Notes: generated by a model from the sequence alone, not told the origin. A DNA stretch of 64,000 nt from Gavia stellata (GCF_030936135.1 NC_082604.1:7261001-7325000); one strand, 5' to 3'. Counted from the stretch's first letter, positions 47,051-60,329 are shown. Numbers and translations are program-made.

Positions 47051-48179
47051 TGTCTTGGCCCCGGGCCCCGCCAACCGGTCGCGCCCGGGGAGCAGAAGGA
47101 GGCTGTTGCCGCTCCCTGCAAGTCGGTTCTTGCAGCCCTTATTTGCAGGAGGCACAGAGCAAGAGGTGTCGGGTCGCGCCTTCTCCCTCCCCGCGAAGTA
47201 CGCGCAGGCAGCCAGCGCGGCTGCGGGGCTGAAAGACGCCCCGAGGGCCGGGGCGGGCTGGCGAGGAGGGGGATGACACGCCGGGCAGCTCTCCTGCTCG
47301 TTCCCCTGGAGGGCTCCGGCTTATTCCACACGGTTCCTGGAGCAGCGTCTGTGGCACCGACATTGCCCGTCTCCTTCCCCTTTTCTGCCTTCAGGTAGAG
47401 CCTCCCCGAGCAGCAGAGAGGAAGGCTCAGCTGGCCCGAGCACAAGAGGTGTCGTGTAATAATAAACCACTAACACGGGGCTGCTCCAGCCGCGCGTACA
47501 GAAGCGGGCAGGCGGACAGAGGATGCTTTGCACTGATTTCTAACGGAGCCTTCAGCCCGAGCCCCGGCACCGGAGCGGCCTGGCCCCCTTTGTCCCCCTG
47601 AACCCCCCTGCCAGACAACGCGGCCGCCGGCTGCCGCAGGAGCCGGGCCGAGCTCCGCGGTTCCGGGACCACCTGCGCTCCCCAACCGCGGCCCCCGCTC
47701 CGTCCTCGGGGCCCGGCGCTGCAGCGAGCCCGCTGCTGCCGGTACGGCTCCGCTCCGGGGATTTGCCCGCACGGACCCGACCTCCCCGCCCGTACTCAAG
47801 CACAACTCGGTGTTTCCCCTCTCGGGCTGCCCAGAAGCGACCCTCAGAGGAGCTACATGCACAGCTCGGCGCCCGCAATCCGCGGGCCGGCCGGTCACGG
47901 TCCTCAGACTCGCTTCTGCCTTTCTTGAGCGCGAACCGCCGCGCAGCGCTATTCCCCGCCCCGCGGATTTTGCGTGCTACATCAGCTCGCGTAGCCAAAC
48001 GCCAGCCCGGAGGGCTGGCAGCTCTCGAGCGGCGTGCCCGGTGCAGCCGGCCTCTCCCGCCGGGGTGCCCTGGGGCTTCGGCGTCCCGGGCACGGATCTC
48101 TAGTTCCTCTGCCCGGCCAAGGGCCACGGGTCCCTGCTCCCCTCCCCGGGAGAGGCGATTTGTGGGTGAAGGCAGTCGA

Positions 48180-48330
48180 AGATGTAGAAACGTCTTCTAA
48201 GCGAGAAATAAAACAGCCCTTCGGCGAGGTATTGTATTTCCATATACTACCATATTTCTCGGTTAAAATACGTTTCTGCATCTTCGCCTATAGCCATATA
48301 ACAAACCCCTTGTCTCCCATCGGCGGAGAA
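48180..48330. promoter_or_regulatory. AT-rich island inside the upstream CpG block
   Basis: About 150 bases with markedly lower GC than the kilobases on both sides, containing repeated CCATAT words and TTAAAATACG. It lies 1.8 kb upstream of the FOXL2 ATG. A sharp local drop in GC inside a CpG block often marks a conserved factor-binding element. No homology could be checked. Confidence 0.3.
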
Positions 48331-48933
48331 ACGCATACCCTAAAACCTGGACTGCATCAATCTGGTCACAGAAACGAGGGCCCTAGATTTCCGCACACAG
48401 CCGCGGAACAGCGCACGCCGCCCCCTAAGCACCCCCCTAAAGCACACAAACGAAACTGCGGAGGGCTCAGGCCCGCAGGAGAGACGCTTTCCAGGGTTCT
48501 CCTCCCCGGCCGGGCCCCGGCGGCTCGCTCCGCGCAGAGCGGCGGGGCAGCCGGAGCCAGCTGTGCCCCGACGGCGCGCCCGGGGCCGGGGCTGCCGGGC
48601 TCCCCAGGGCCGGGGCTAGCTTCTTTCTGCCGGCCACCCACGCTGCTCTCGGCGCTCCCCCTCGCCGGCATTTCCGCGCCGAGGGCCGGGGCAGGTGTAA
48701 CAGCGCGGCTGCCTGTGTCATCACCTCCGCCAAATGGCAGATTCCTGCCTTTCCACTCCTAAGCCGGGCGCGCAGCTCCTTACCAGGGCTCGCTCGCTCG
48801 CAGAGGACATTTGACATCCGAGGGGCTTGTCTGGGCTTTTTTGACAGCCCCACCAAGGGGGATTTCGGATGAGCACCAGGGCAGAGGCTCAGCCCAGCGC
48901 TGGGAGCGGCGATCGGGCCGGGCAGCGGCAAAG

Positions 48934-48939
48934 GTGAGC
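48934..48939 (+). other. Strong plus-strand splice donor upstream of FOXL2
   Basis: The sequence AAAG|GTGAGCGCG is a strong 5' splice site in the CpG-rich block 2.5 kb upstream of the FOXL2 ATG, reading away from FOXL2. Mammalian FOXL2 has a divergent neighbour transcript (FOXL2NB), so a divergent spliced RNA here is conceivable. No acceptor or coding content is established. Confidence 0.2.
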
Positions 48940-51900
48940 GCGCAGCCCCGTGTGCGGCTACTGGAACGTTTGACACAAGGGCAGGCAGGCGCTGTCGGGC
49001 TCTCCCCTCTCCCCGGTGCTAATTAAGCCCTTCTTGGGACGTTAAAGAACCACCTGAACACGTAGGAGCACACCACTAAAGCTGAGCCTGGACTGTAGCT
49101 GCAGTTAAGCGGGGAGCTGAGGTCTTACCGGCACTCACAGGAACGTCGCAGCGAGGGGAATGCAAGTAACAGGGACGGGCAGCGAGCAGAGGGGCGCGGC
49201 GAGCCCTTCCCCGGTGAAGGAGCGGGGGATCCCGCCACGACCCCGGGGAGCGGCCCGATCTGTCGGTGCCGGTGCGCCCGGGCGAGCCCGAGCCCGCGCC
49301 CCGCCGGCCGCCGCTCCCGGGGCCGGGCAGGAGTCTAACAAACCCGGACAAAGGGAGTGCAGAAGGAGCCAGCGGAGCTGCTCCTGGACCGGGCCTGCAG
49401 CCGCCCTCGGGGGTAGGGAAGCAGGAGGGGAGCTAGGAGTGGAGCGGGGCTCACGGCGCCGGTGCCCGGACCCTGGCCCGCTGCGGCGAGGGGCAGATCC
49501 CACCGCGGGACGCTGAGGGGCGGCGGGAAAAGGGCTCTCGCTTTCTTCACAGGGGGGCAGAACAGCCCCGGCCCCAGCCCGTTCCCGGTGCAGGGAAGCC
49601 GGGAAGGAGGCGGGCAGAGCGGGGCTCAGCCCCGGCGGCGCAACCCCGCTAAGAAGCTCCCCGAGAGGGGCTGCAAATCGGGGCTTCGCCGTGCTTCTCC
49701 GGTACCGAGCCGGGCCGGGTTCCCCTTCCCGAACAGAGCACGGGACCCTCCGCTGCGGCCCCAGGTCCAGTATTCCGGCTGGGAAGCGGCTGAGTCCGTA
49801 CCCGCGGGTGGAACCGCCGTGCGGAGCGGGGCACGGCAAGCGACGGGGGTCTCCGCCGAGGGCACCGGGGAGCGCCGCGGGGACACGGGGCAGGGCGCCG
49901 CCCCCCCGCCTTGCCCCGGCAGCCCGGACAAGGCTTCCCGTGAAAGCCGTGCCTTCAGCTGCAGCGCTGATAAGACTCGAGTAGACCAAGTGGGTTTTTT
50001 TCCTACTCACCCCCGTGCAGGCAGCAGAGCCGATTTCTACCTGGAAGCTTTGGGGTCGGTTTGTTTGAAACTGTGGCAGGCTTCCTCTCCCGAACATTTT
50101 TTGTTTTTCTCTTGGAGAGAAAACGTGTCTCTGGCGGGGAGCGACGGGACGCCCCTGGCTCGGAGCGCCCCGCTCCCGTTCGGCCGGCGCAGCCAAGCCG
50201 CCGCCCGCAGCCTCCGGGGCCGAGCTCCCTCCTCCCGCACCGAGACCCGGACGGGGGCAGGCGATACAGCCCCTTTGTCTGTCCTCCGGCTCCGGAGTAG
50301 GACTCCGCTCCGGGTGCCACGCCGCGCCTCAGCTCCCGGGGACGGACACGCGGCTAGTGCCGCCGTGCAGCCGTAAGGAAGCACCTTTCGGGACCGCTCT
50401 AGCCCGCAGCACGCCGCGGCGGCAACTACATTAACCCGCGTTAATTTGGCTCGCGTAGGGGCGGCACGGACACGGATCTAAAAGCGGACCCAGGCGCGCC
50501 TTGTCCCCAGCCCCGTTTCCCCGACGAGCGGGACCCGCCGCGGCGGCGAGCGCCGGGAGCCGGGCAGGGCCGGGGCGCGCTCCGTCCCCGCGGCGCCGGC
50601 AGCGCCGTTCCCTTCCTCGGCACAGCTACCAAAGCAGGGCAGTCACCGGGCTACCGTTTCAAGTATTTCTAGTTTCCTCCCTTTTTTTCCTCCTCTTTCC
50701 CCCAATACTACCAGTCTTTAAGATGGTGGAGTGTTTATGCCCATAACAAACACGGGAGAATAAGGTTCCATGCAAACCCGGCGCGTGGGGAGGGTCTGTC
50801 CTGCACCCCGGCGCTCGGGAGAATTAGCAAAATGTACTGCGGGAAATAAAATCTTGTGGCCTCGATGAAAACTCATCAGATTTTATCTGTTAAAGGGCTG
50901 GAAAACGGAGGCGTCTTCCTGTGTTACCTACGCGCGGGAGCTCCGTGCGCCGGTGGGCAGAGCAGCGCGGAGGTGCCCGCGGGAGCCCGCGCCTCCAGCC
51001 CCGCGGGCAGCCCGGGCCGGGCCGGCCGCCGCCCGCTTCCTCCCCAGTGCCCGTTTCGCTCCCTTTTTAAATGACACCTGAAGGCAGGGCTCGATCCTGG
51101 AGGTGCTGATTAGCGGCACAGCACCGGCTACCAGGAATAACAACCTTTGCAACCGCAACGCAACCATTATGTGAGACAAAATCGCAGGCGTGTCGCTCCC
51201 TTTAGACCCTAAACTCTGGCTTGAAAAAGCTTTCGTTTTCAGAACCTCACCTCTCACTTGGCCTGCAGATCACCTCGCTCATCTGGGGACACCACAAACA
51301 CACACAATCCTACTTTCCCGTATATTCAGGATTCCCAGCAGCACAGTCCCGAACGTTTCACAAACGCTCTTTAATGACATTACTTGGCGTGTGATGCCAG
51401 AACAAGGAAATATTCACCTGGAAAGTGTCGTCTTCTGCATGAATGAGTCCCATTGTCAAAACCTTGAGCATATATAGGTGCGTATATGTTTTGCAGTGGA
51501 GAATTTAGTTTCTCGTTTGTACTGTAAAGCTAAAAATGCTGGTAGCTTCAGGCTTGTTTTTACAAGCTCCCAGCCGTACAAGGATTTCTGTTTTTACAGG
51601 GAAGACTAAGCAGTCCATAGACCATGATGGCTCTACATCCATAATGTGAGCTTCATGAGGAACAGAGCAACTTTATTATGATCTGGACTGAAATCACATT
51701 GAATAAAAGCCCATCTAACAGGGCCTGAGGGAAAAGTCACAAATGGGCTCAATTCTATACCCACTCCAATGGGAATTTTAGAGGGAAAGGTTTTAGGATG
51801 AGGAGAGTAGATTTCCCCCTTCAGCTGACAGTGTGAAGATACTTTTCACTGTCCCATTTCATTTTGAGCCTGTTCCTACTGTCTCAATATCAAAGAAATC

Positions 51901-53301
51901 TATCTCATGAGGAAAGGCAGCCCCAACCTTTTTCCCTCTTATACTCCTGCTTCCGATCTCTACTCAGTTTCTTTTCTGTAGCCTGAGCCAGAGTCTTCAC
52001 TACAGTATATTTGTTTATGCTTAGAGGACAGGCCTACAGGAAAACAAACTATATATTTCACTCTACCATTTGGTAGTTCCTTTCTTTCATCTGAAAACAC
52101 AGCCTGATCCAGGGAAGGTTCTTGAATTCACACAACCGGTTACATGATGAAATGCAAACAGTTTCTTGTGGTATTAAATGGCAGCCCGCAGCAGAGTTCA
52201 GGTTGGCTGTTATGGATTCACTAGTTACAGCTCTGCAGGATAATCCTGTGTTACTGCCATCCTGCAGTTAGTGGCCTACAGCAATGCTGCCGAATGCTGC
52301 AAACAAAAACAAACAAGCCAGCCTCCTCTTTTTAGACGGGGTAGAAATTATGTCTCTTTAGGAAGCTCGAAGCAAAGATCATTTGTATCAGAGTCTGACA
52401 ACTTCCAAAGCAAGCTGCTCTTTCTAGCACTTCAAAATTGATGCTTATTTTTCTACAAAGCATGGGTGGGAAAAAAAAAAGGAACAAAAAACCACGAACC
52501 ATACAAGTCCACTCATGTCCAGATCACCCTGAAGTTGCAAATTAATAGCACTGTACAACAAAATTAGAGCCAAAGCAGGCTTCTCCCGTTGTTGCTACAG
52601 AGATACACCATTTAACAGATCATTTTTAGGTAATAAAAAATCTGCATGCTTGTTTAGACTGTTTCAAAAATTGCACTGTTAAAGATCCAAGCAGGGAAAA
52701 TGGTACAAATTTCAGATTTTTTGAAAAAAAGAGGCTTCAAGAAAAATTCTTTCAACCAACCTAAGGGACACCAAAGAGAATTTATGCCTTCATTACTTCT
52801 CTGAGAACACGGGTTCCAAACTATAGCCGTGATTCTCTCTGAACTCATATAATCTACTCAAATCTGTTTTCATCCAGGGTCTAGGACGTTACTGCTTTGA
52901 GGAAACAATATTTGAAATGGTTATTCAGGTTACAAGTTGAAACTCCTAAATTTAGGAGACATAGATCCGCCAACATAATATAGCAACATAACTGAAGTGT
53001 TAGTGATTGGGAGAAGAGCAATTCCTCACCTGATAAAACTTTGCTTACAAAAGCCCTTTAGAGAGATAGTCATACTGGCAAAACTGTTTTAATCTGGCAA
53101 GCCCGCACAACAGGCTTGAGGCTGAAGTAAGATCTAGCAGTTGACACTGTTAGTTAGCTGTGTCCATAACGGGAGTGCTTTGCTGTGGCAGTATATGGGG
53201 ATACTCACACTCAATCTCGTGCCGGGGGCTCCCACTCCTGCAACAAACCTGGCCGGATGGGGACATGCTTGCACATGTTTGCAGCTGCGCCAATTTTAGT
53301 T

Positions 53302-53330
53302 TGAGTGAGTAGCTTGTGGTGACTCACTCA
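53302..53330. other. Inverted repeat with AP-1 site
   Basis: Arms TGAGTGAGT and ACTCACTCA (9 bp) flank an 11-base loop. The right arm overlaps TGACTCA, a perfect AP-1 site. It lies 7 kb upstream of FOXL2. Confidence 0.4.
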
Positions 53331-56300
53331 GGCCACTGAATTTGGGCAGCACATCTGTGTACCGTGAATTCAAGTTGTGTCTTTAGCAGCTTCTCGAGAA
53401 TTTGTGCGGGGCATGTTCAGTGCTCTCTGTCCACTTTCTGCAGGCTCCTGCAGGGGAGGTGCTGCCCTGGGAGCAAAGCTGTACAGATATAGCAACATAC
53501 TGTAAAATCTACATATATACTCAGTTTTTGCTATCTGCATTATGATGATATAAGTCGTGCTCCTTTTCCATCTCTGAGCAACTATAAGCAGTTGGACTTG
53601 GTTAAAGCTAAGTATTCGTGTCCCAGGGTCTTCCAGACCTTGTAGAAGGGGCTAGGTTAGCCAGGAACAGGGTGCTTTTGTTTTAGACTGTCCACATCTG
53701 GAGTTTATGTACATGTTACCTATAACTCCATATACACACAAAATTCTCCCCCATCTGCTTATTGAACAGAAGCCCTGGCTGAAACACTCAAGAGAATACC
53801 CTGCCAGATCCAGAGGGCAGAGTTAAGGTGAGGGAGGACTACCATGCCCCTACAAACTGCATCCACCTCCTCTTAAAAACTAGAAGTGTTAGATGCAGCC
53901 CACGTTCAGGAGGAATACGTGGCATCACCACACTGATGTATGTGCAGCCTGCATGAACTGGAACAGTAAAGCCATTTCTATTTTCTAAGCTCCCCAGTTG
54001 GAAGTGGTGCAGTTGACAATCTATCCCCTCCCAACTCTAGCTGTGCCTCTACTGAGTACATGCTGCACTTTAAAACAATTAGAAGCACAAGTTTGTTTCC
54101 TTTTAAATGTAACTACTATGCTTCTAAAAAGATTTTAAGATTGCAAATTATATAACTAGGTTTGATCTGAGAACAAATCTGTTTTGTTGGATCAAACCAC
54201 ATACAATCTCTAGGGAATCAGGTTAAAAGTGATGTGATGGAAGTAATTTTCTTCCTTCTGGAGGAAAGGAGCTAAGCTTTAGCCAAAGTCAACTTCAGAT
54301 TACATACAGTCCCCCAAAAACTTCAATGCATAACTTGAACGCATGCAGTCATTGGAGATATAGATTGTGGTGCTAGTGGAAGGTGGACCTGACCCTCTGA
54401 CACCTGTTAAGTCCCTGCATTGTCCCAACCAACCAGTGGGCTTGGAAGCACAATGCAATCCCAAAACATTAAATTTCCCTTCACAGCAAGAACAGAAACC
54501 TTGACAAAACTGAAGATTTAATTTTAAGCTCAGCCACCTAAATTCTGGAAGCTGATTTTTGTCTGTACAATCACCCCGAGGTCTTTTTGTTTATCTCAGT
54601 CTTATTCCAACCTTCTGAGTATGTGAACCTGAATTGGAAATCTACCAAACATGGGATTTTGCATGACATTTCCAGTTTGTCCTACTTTTGACCTGACCAG
54701 CAACATCAGCATATCAGACTCGCTCACAGTTTTCCAGTATTTCTGTGCTTGGTCGCAATGAGAGCAAGGAAATGCAGAGCAGACCAAACAAAAAAATAAT
54801 TAACCAAACTTTCTTAGACTCTCAGAAGGGGCTTGGTTCAAATCCAGTTGAGATGTAGATGAAAGTTCAGCCCGTTCATTTTATTACAGTTTGTTTACTT
54901 ACATATCATTTCATTTTGACTTGTTTTCCTTTTTTCATCCATTTTGTAGCTATCCCTTGCAACAAATAAAAGAGATACACCATTATAAGAATAGCTGTCA
55001 GAAGAAATTAAGCCCCAAAGGCGAGTCCAGCCTATGCTAGGCACAAATAATTCCACCCCATGACCCAAGGGTTCGAGTCAAAGGTTCTGTCAGAGCCAGC
55101 CAGCACAACCTGGGCAGACAGCAACAACTCCGCGTGGAGGTCAGGACACACTAACATCTTCCCGATGGTGTGATTCAGGGGCTGGCCGGCACAGCCCACA
55201 GAGACGGTGCTGATTGGAAAGGGGAAGGGTGAGGATGGCCACAAGTTTCAAAGATTCAGCCCATCTCCCAGAGACCTTTGCCAGAGCAGCTCCTGCGGAA
55301 CTCTGGCCAAAGGCTTTATAAGAATCGCCATGATGCCCACAGTGGGGCTTGGAATACAAACATCACTCATGTAATTTAACAACAAAATGCAATTATTTGC
55401 AAAATAAATCTCTCTCCCACTTCTTCCTTGTCCCGTTAGGTACCTAGTTAGCTCCATATCATCCATCTTCACCTTCCTGGGGCCATAGATGCCTCATATT
55501 AAGCATGAAATAATATAATTGCATAGGCCAGTGTGCCACATGACTGAATCCTGTATGGAGCCAGTTCTGTTCAATGGCTTCATGTTTGGCTTAGCTCTCG
55601 CAATGCCCCCTAAATATGGAAGCAGGTATTGCACTGAATGTATGCTAAAATCTTCAGCAAATATTTGGAATAATAGTTCAAAAAAATTAAAACTTGTTCT
55701 TTTCCTGTGGTTCATTTTTAATGGGAAGGGTGAAAGGCTGGATTTTTTTAACCTTGATTTTATCTGACTTAAATAAATAGCAGAGGAAATGAAGGGGTTT
55801 GGCTGTTTCTTTTTTTTTTGAAAGATTTTTGCCTTGCGTGATTTGTTAGCTTTTAGTGTTTTGTGTATCCTAGCATCCTTACAGCTCTGAAAATGTGCAG
55901 TACATATCAAGGAAAAAATGGAGCCCTATACATGGCTTACACTCCATTGAGGAGAAATAGGCTCAGCCTCACCTGGGAAGTTAGTTCATCAACAATTACA
56001 ACTCTCCTTAAAGCATGAGTCTCTTACTAGTTATGATTGGAATAACATACGGCATTTAAGCAGCATGTCACATTTGGGCACTTCAAGTATTTTACAAACA
56101 GCATCATCGCTGGAAGGCATAAAGCAGAGTTTTACTTGCTATTGGATCCTCCACGAGTCATTTAATGTCACATTTTTGTACATGCGGTTTCTCAGAATTA
56201 GGTAATACACAATATCTTTCAATGCACCTGGGAACTCGTGTCTAAATACTGATCATGATTGCTAATGTCAGACATTTCAGTTTGAAAATGTGGTATTTAG

Positions 56301-56886
56301 AGCTTGACCATAAGAGGCATTAAAAATAACGAATGAAGGGCACTTCAGCACAGACTTTCAAGGAAGACATCCCTCCCATTGAAACCAAAAAAAGAAAGAG
56401 AGAAAGTCAGCAATCATTTAATGCCACATGCCCTTGAAAAAATGTTTCTGAGTATCATCCCAGAAGCAAACCCTCTACTGACCTGTAAAACTGATGTAAG
56501 GATGTAAAGAGCTGTATCTCTTTTCCCAGCTTGCGGGAAGACTGCAGAGTGATAGAAACACCAGGGCTTTTAAACAGGCTTTCAGAATAATAAAAAGCTG
56601 AATTTTCGTTCTTTTGAAGCTAAAAAGGAATTTCCCTCTTGATCTCAAGGGGAGCAGGATTTCCCCTACTGTTTAAGATTCTTCATAATGAAAAGGTACT
56701 TTTCTGTTTCAGTTCTTTCTGTTGGGTGAGGTGTTAATCCAGCGCTGTCACGGCTTTGCAGCCATTTTGCACATTTGCTGGCAAATAACAAAAGGAGAAA
56801 CTACATTTTATGACACATTTGAAGCCTAGTTTTTCTAGTAAACTATAAATTTACAAAACAAGTTTTTACAGCCAGCTTTGGGATAG

Positions 56887-56900
56887 AAAAAAAAAAAAAA
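56887..56900 (+). repeat. Poly(A) run of 14
   Basis: Homopolymer in AT-rich intergenic DNA. No retroposon body was seen 5' of it. Confidence 0.7.
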
Positions 56901-57881
56901 GAAGTAAGGCCATCTATCCTTTCTTGCTCGAGAGTCTATGCATAGATTCTTGCCTGCATCAGAGACTTAGCACCTTAACGTTACCTAGAGAAGGACTAAT
57001 GTGAGGGACAAGCCCATAACTCATTGATTCATGGAGTTGGTGGAAGTCTGTATTTTAAGAAACCATTTGCCAGGAGGCTCTCACCTTTCCAGAGAGACTG
57101 TTAGATTTTCAATCTTTGTTGTAGAAGAGGTCCTTCCCTGAAGTTAGTAAAACACTTTGTTTCTTAAAAAAAAGTGTGTTTTTATAAACAATTATTTTCA
57201 GCTGAACAACGTAATCAAAAATCCCAGCTTGGCTTCAGTTTTTCATTAGAAATACCATCAATTTTTGACAAAAAGCAAAACTGCCTAAGTATTCCTTTGG
57301 GCAAAGGTCAGTTTCTCATTTAAAACTGTTTTGATAAAAGATTTCTGATTAGTACTGCCCTGGGTCTCCGAAATGTCCAGCTGAAATGTATCCTGGGCGG
57401 GAGCACAGGCTGGGATCAGGGTTTGAGCGATGCACAGGCCATCTGTGGCTTTACCTTCAGCCCACAGACAGCGGTGATATGATTGTCCCACGCTGTCGTG
57501 GAGCACCTCTGCTGCCTCACGCCCCAGCCGGAAATCAATCACCAGATAAAATGTTTCAGGGAAGCTTTAGACCAGCAGTAAGTTTTGCAGCTATCTAACT
57601 GGGAGAGTCTTTTCACAGTTTGGTCTAGTATTTTAAAAGTGATGTTACTGTGCAGCAGCTCCTGCTATAGCACCTACAATTATTTGCTGGTGGTTTAGAG
57701 GCTGCTCCCATCTCGCAAAAGAGTTATGAATGACACTGCTTATTGTGCGGGTAGCGGGGTTATTCAGCTACACTGTTTCCTCCCAGTTTCAGTGTTTCTG
57801 AAAATTGGTAGAAAAGCTCTTTATCAGGATCATATGCCCATCACATCAGGGACATCACATCACCACAACCCTGATTAGACC

Positions 57882-57897
57882 AAAAAAAAAAAAAAAA
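57882..57897 (+). repeat. Poly(A) run of 16
   Basis: Homopolymer in AT-rich intergenic DNA. No retroposon body was seen 5' of it. Confidence 0.7.
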
Positions 57898-58734
57898 GGA
57901 AAAATTGGGCTAATGGAGCTTTTTCTAAATGGTGGCAACTATGGTCAATCAATAGAACTGCTCTTTGCGTGACTGAAATCAGCTTACTTTGTGCCATTTC
58001 TTCCAATAAAACAATTATAATATAAGATCCTTAAGAGCAGGGTGGCTTGCTCCCTCTTATCTTCTTGTATCAATAATAAGCTACCAGGTTCTGCCACTTT
58101 CCTTCCCCCTCCTCTTGAATTTTATTTCTTGAGTCCCATTATGCTTAGGCTGCAAGGCTTATTTCAGTTCCTTAGTGGCTGCATTAGTCAAACACACAGC
58201 AGATGTCAGTGCATTACAAAACTTGGTTTGAGAATTATAAAAGAAGTTACAAACGAGAAAGTTAAACAAGAAAGCAAAAATGCAGGGAACTGCAAAGCTC
58301 TGAAGCTATTGAGGAGGTCACTCCTCTGTGTTTGACACTATCTCGTTAGCCACTAATGCTGGGAGCATTACTGCAATTTTACAGCTTCTCCTGTTCAACC
58401 CTTCTAAAGCTTTTAAACCTCTTACCCACCCAGGCTTTTTGGCAACTGCAGCACATGCCTCCCAGCTGGTATGGGAAAGTGGTGCCTGGGTATTTTTTCC
58501 CCTTTTGCACAATTTAGACTGCAGAAGTGCAGTAGAAAGTGGAGCAAACGGAAAGCATCGCTGCTGCTCGCTTGATTCTGTAATTAGAGATTCTCTCCCT
58601 GCTTTAGGAAAGCCAGTCTAAGCAAAATATTTCCCTGGCCCGAGTGTCACGGCTGAAACAGAGGTGGGTCATTTAGAGTCAAGCTACACATACCCTAAAC
58701 CAGACCTCAGTCCTGCTCCTGCTCCTCCTGATTC

Positions 58735-58905
58735 GTTGAAGTCGCAGCAATCCAGGAACAAAAGAGAGATCCAATTAAAGGCCTCCCTTGTTTCCCCCAG
58801 AACAGAGCGCCCTGGAAAAATAAACAGCCGCTCTGCCCCTCCGGGAGCTGCGCCGATAAAGCCGCGTGAGTGCGTAGGGACCCTTGGGCGATAAGGCACA
58901 TTCTC
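58735..58905. promoter_or_regulatory. Candidate enhancer with forkhead and GATA words
   Basis: A compact GC-richer patch in AT-rich upstream DNA. It contains CCAATTAAAGG (homeodomain-type), AAAATAAACAGCC (strong forkhead ATAAACA), CCGATAAAGCC and GGCGATAAGGC (two GATA sites). GATA4 and forkhead factors cooperate in granulosa cells. The patch lies 12.4 kb upstream of FOXL2. Motif clustering is seen; function is inferred. Confidence 0.38.
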
Positions 58906-60149
58906 AGGAAGCCGAGGACACACACCTCAGTCCAGGGGGCTTCCTTACTTTGTACACCCAGTTTCCCCGCATGACACACATCATTGTCTGGCAGTGGAAA
59001 GCCTCAGCTCCAGAAAGCAGCTCACATCCAACTGCCTCGCAGGAAACTGCAGAGGTTTGTGTTGTTTTTTTTTTGTCCTTCTTGGAGAAGTAAAGCAGAA
59101 TGTTTATCTTTCTTATCTCAGAAAGGAAACCTATGGGAAATGCTATGCCATATTCTCCACTGTTCTCCTGTCATATAATTATAATGCATTACACAGAGCA
59201 AAATCTTTTGGAAAATCGGTAGGGCTAATGAGAAGACAATCCCTTATTAGAAGGTGCTTTCCTTTTCTGTCCAAATTCTACAAGTCTCATCTGAGTAGCC
59301 ATTGGTATAAAAACAAAAGATGAGCTAAATGTTTGTGTCAGGAAAACACAACGCACCCTGAGTGTCCCGTGGCATTAGAAGAATAGTTGTTACACAAGGC
59401 AAATCTCTTTTCCCCAAATAACGAACCTAGGCCAGATTTTTTTCGGACTTCAAAGAAAGAACACAGTAGGGCCTTTCCACTGCCAAATTGCTAAGTGGAA
59501 TAAAAAATTGTGATTTTGCCATTAAATACTTGGTATAAATTCAAGAGTTTTTTGGGTTTTTTTTAAACATTGATGCTATTACATTCTATACTGGAAAAGG
59601 ATAAATTAGAGTTTCAAAGGCTCTAAGCAGTCACTGGAGAAGAAACTGTGCACACAACATTTCTGCACCACGATGTACAGCTTACAGTGTTTATGATCAC
59701 AAACCCTGCTAAGCTATGTTCTATATATTATTAGGGTCAGCACAGATTATACCAAAGAAGCATCTAACGCTGATGATCAGTATGTGCCTTACATTCTGCC
59801 AACAGAATTTTCCCTTGAAGATTTACTACAAAGCTCACAGTATTTCTCTAAATTCCTCTGCATTAGATTAAAAAAAGACTCAGAAATAGTTCATAGACAT
59901 GAACAACATCTCTAATTAACTTATTTGCTTAGTGAAATGCATAATGAAAATCTGATGAAGAGGATACTGAGACTATATAAGAGGACAGTAACAAACCCAG
60001 CTCTTCAGCAGCGCCGTCACTGCAGAAACTTTAAAGGGCTCGGGACTAGATTTTAAAGAGTTGAGCACACCCAGATAGGCACAAATACATATTTTAAGGA
60101 GTGCTCAGCACTCAGTTGGTACCACTGTGACTCTAAGAAACAGATCTTT

Positions 60150-60167
60150 AAAAAAAAAAAAAAAAAA
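60150..60167 (+). repeat. Poly(A) run of 18
   Basis: Homopolymer in AT-rich intergenic DNA. It is the longest A run in the window and has no recognisable element attached. Confidence 0.7.
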
Positions 60168-60329
60168 TCTAAACTGCTGAGCTCTTCTCAAATTTAGCTA
60201 CTTGTTACCAGACCTAGATGGGAACCCAAGTCCTTCAAAAGAAAGTACGATCCATATTAGTTTCCGTTTCTGCAGCCTGTACTCCTCAGGATTACCTACA
60301 GACACACTCAGGAAATTATACTGAATTAA

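Larger units (their letters stand above)
46379..51070 (-). promoter_or_regulatory. FOXL2: CpG-rich FOXL2 5' UTR, promoter and upstream block
   Basis: This is 4.7 kb of GC-rich, CpG-dense sequence immediately 5' of the FOXL2 start codon. GC-box-like runs (GGGGCGGGG, GGGGGCGGGG) occur near 46,831. The 5' UTR is expected to occupy the first few hundred bases. The density of CpG declines toward 51 kb. Broad CpG-rich blocks around single developmental transcription factor genes are typically kept unmethylated and are Polycomb targets in non-expressing tissue; that is family knowledge, not seen here. Long open frames in this block on both strands are stop-poor chance frames. Confidence 0.75.
51071..58734. 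other. FOXL2 upstream intergenic DNA, no gene seen
   Basis: AT-rich, mostly non-repetitive sequence with short unrecognised frames. A tRNA B-box-like GGTTCAAATCC at 54,835-54,845 lacks a matching A box. Such gene-poor flanks usually carry distal enhancers of developmental genes. Confidence 0.5.

Noticed and set aside
49135..50196. 353-codon minus-strand frame upstream of FOXL2
   Set aside because: Composition-driven frame in CpG DNA. No domain, and an overlapping 304-codon frame exists on the opposite strand.
54835..54845. tRNA B-box-like GGTTCAAATCC
   Set aside because: No A box at the right distance and no cloverleaf arms. At most an old tRNA-derived SINE trace.
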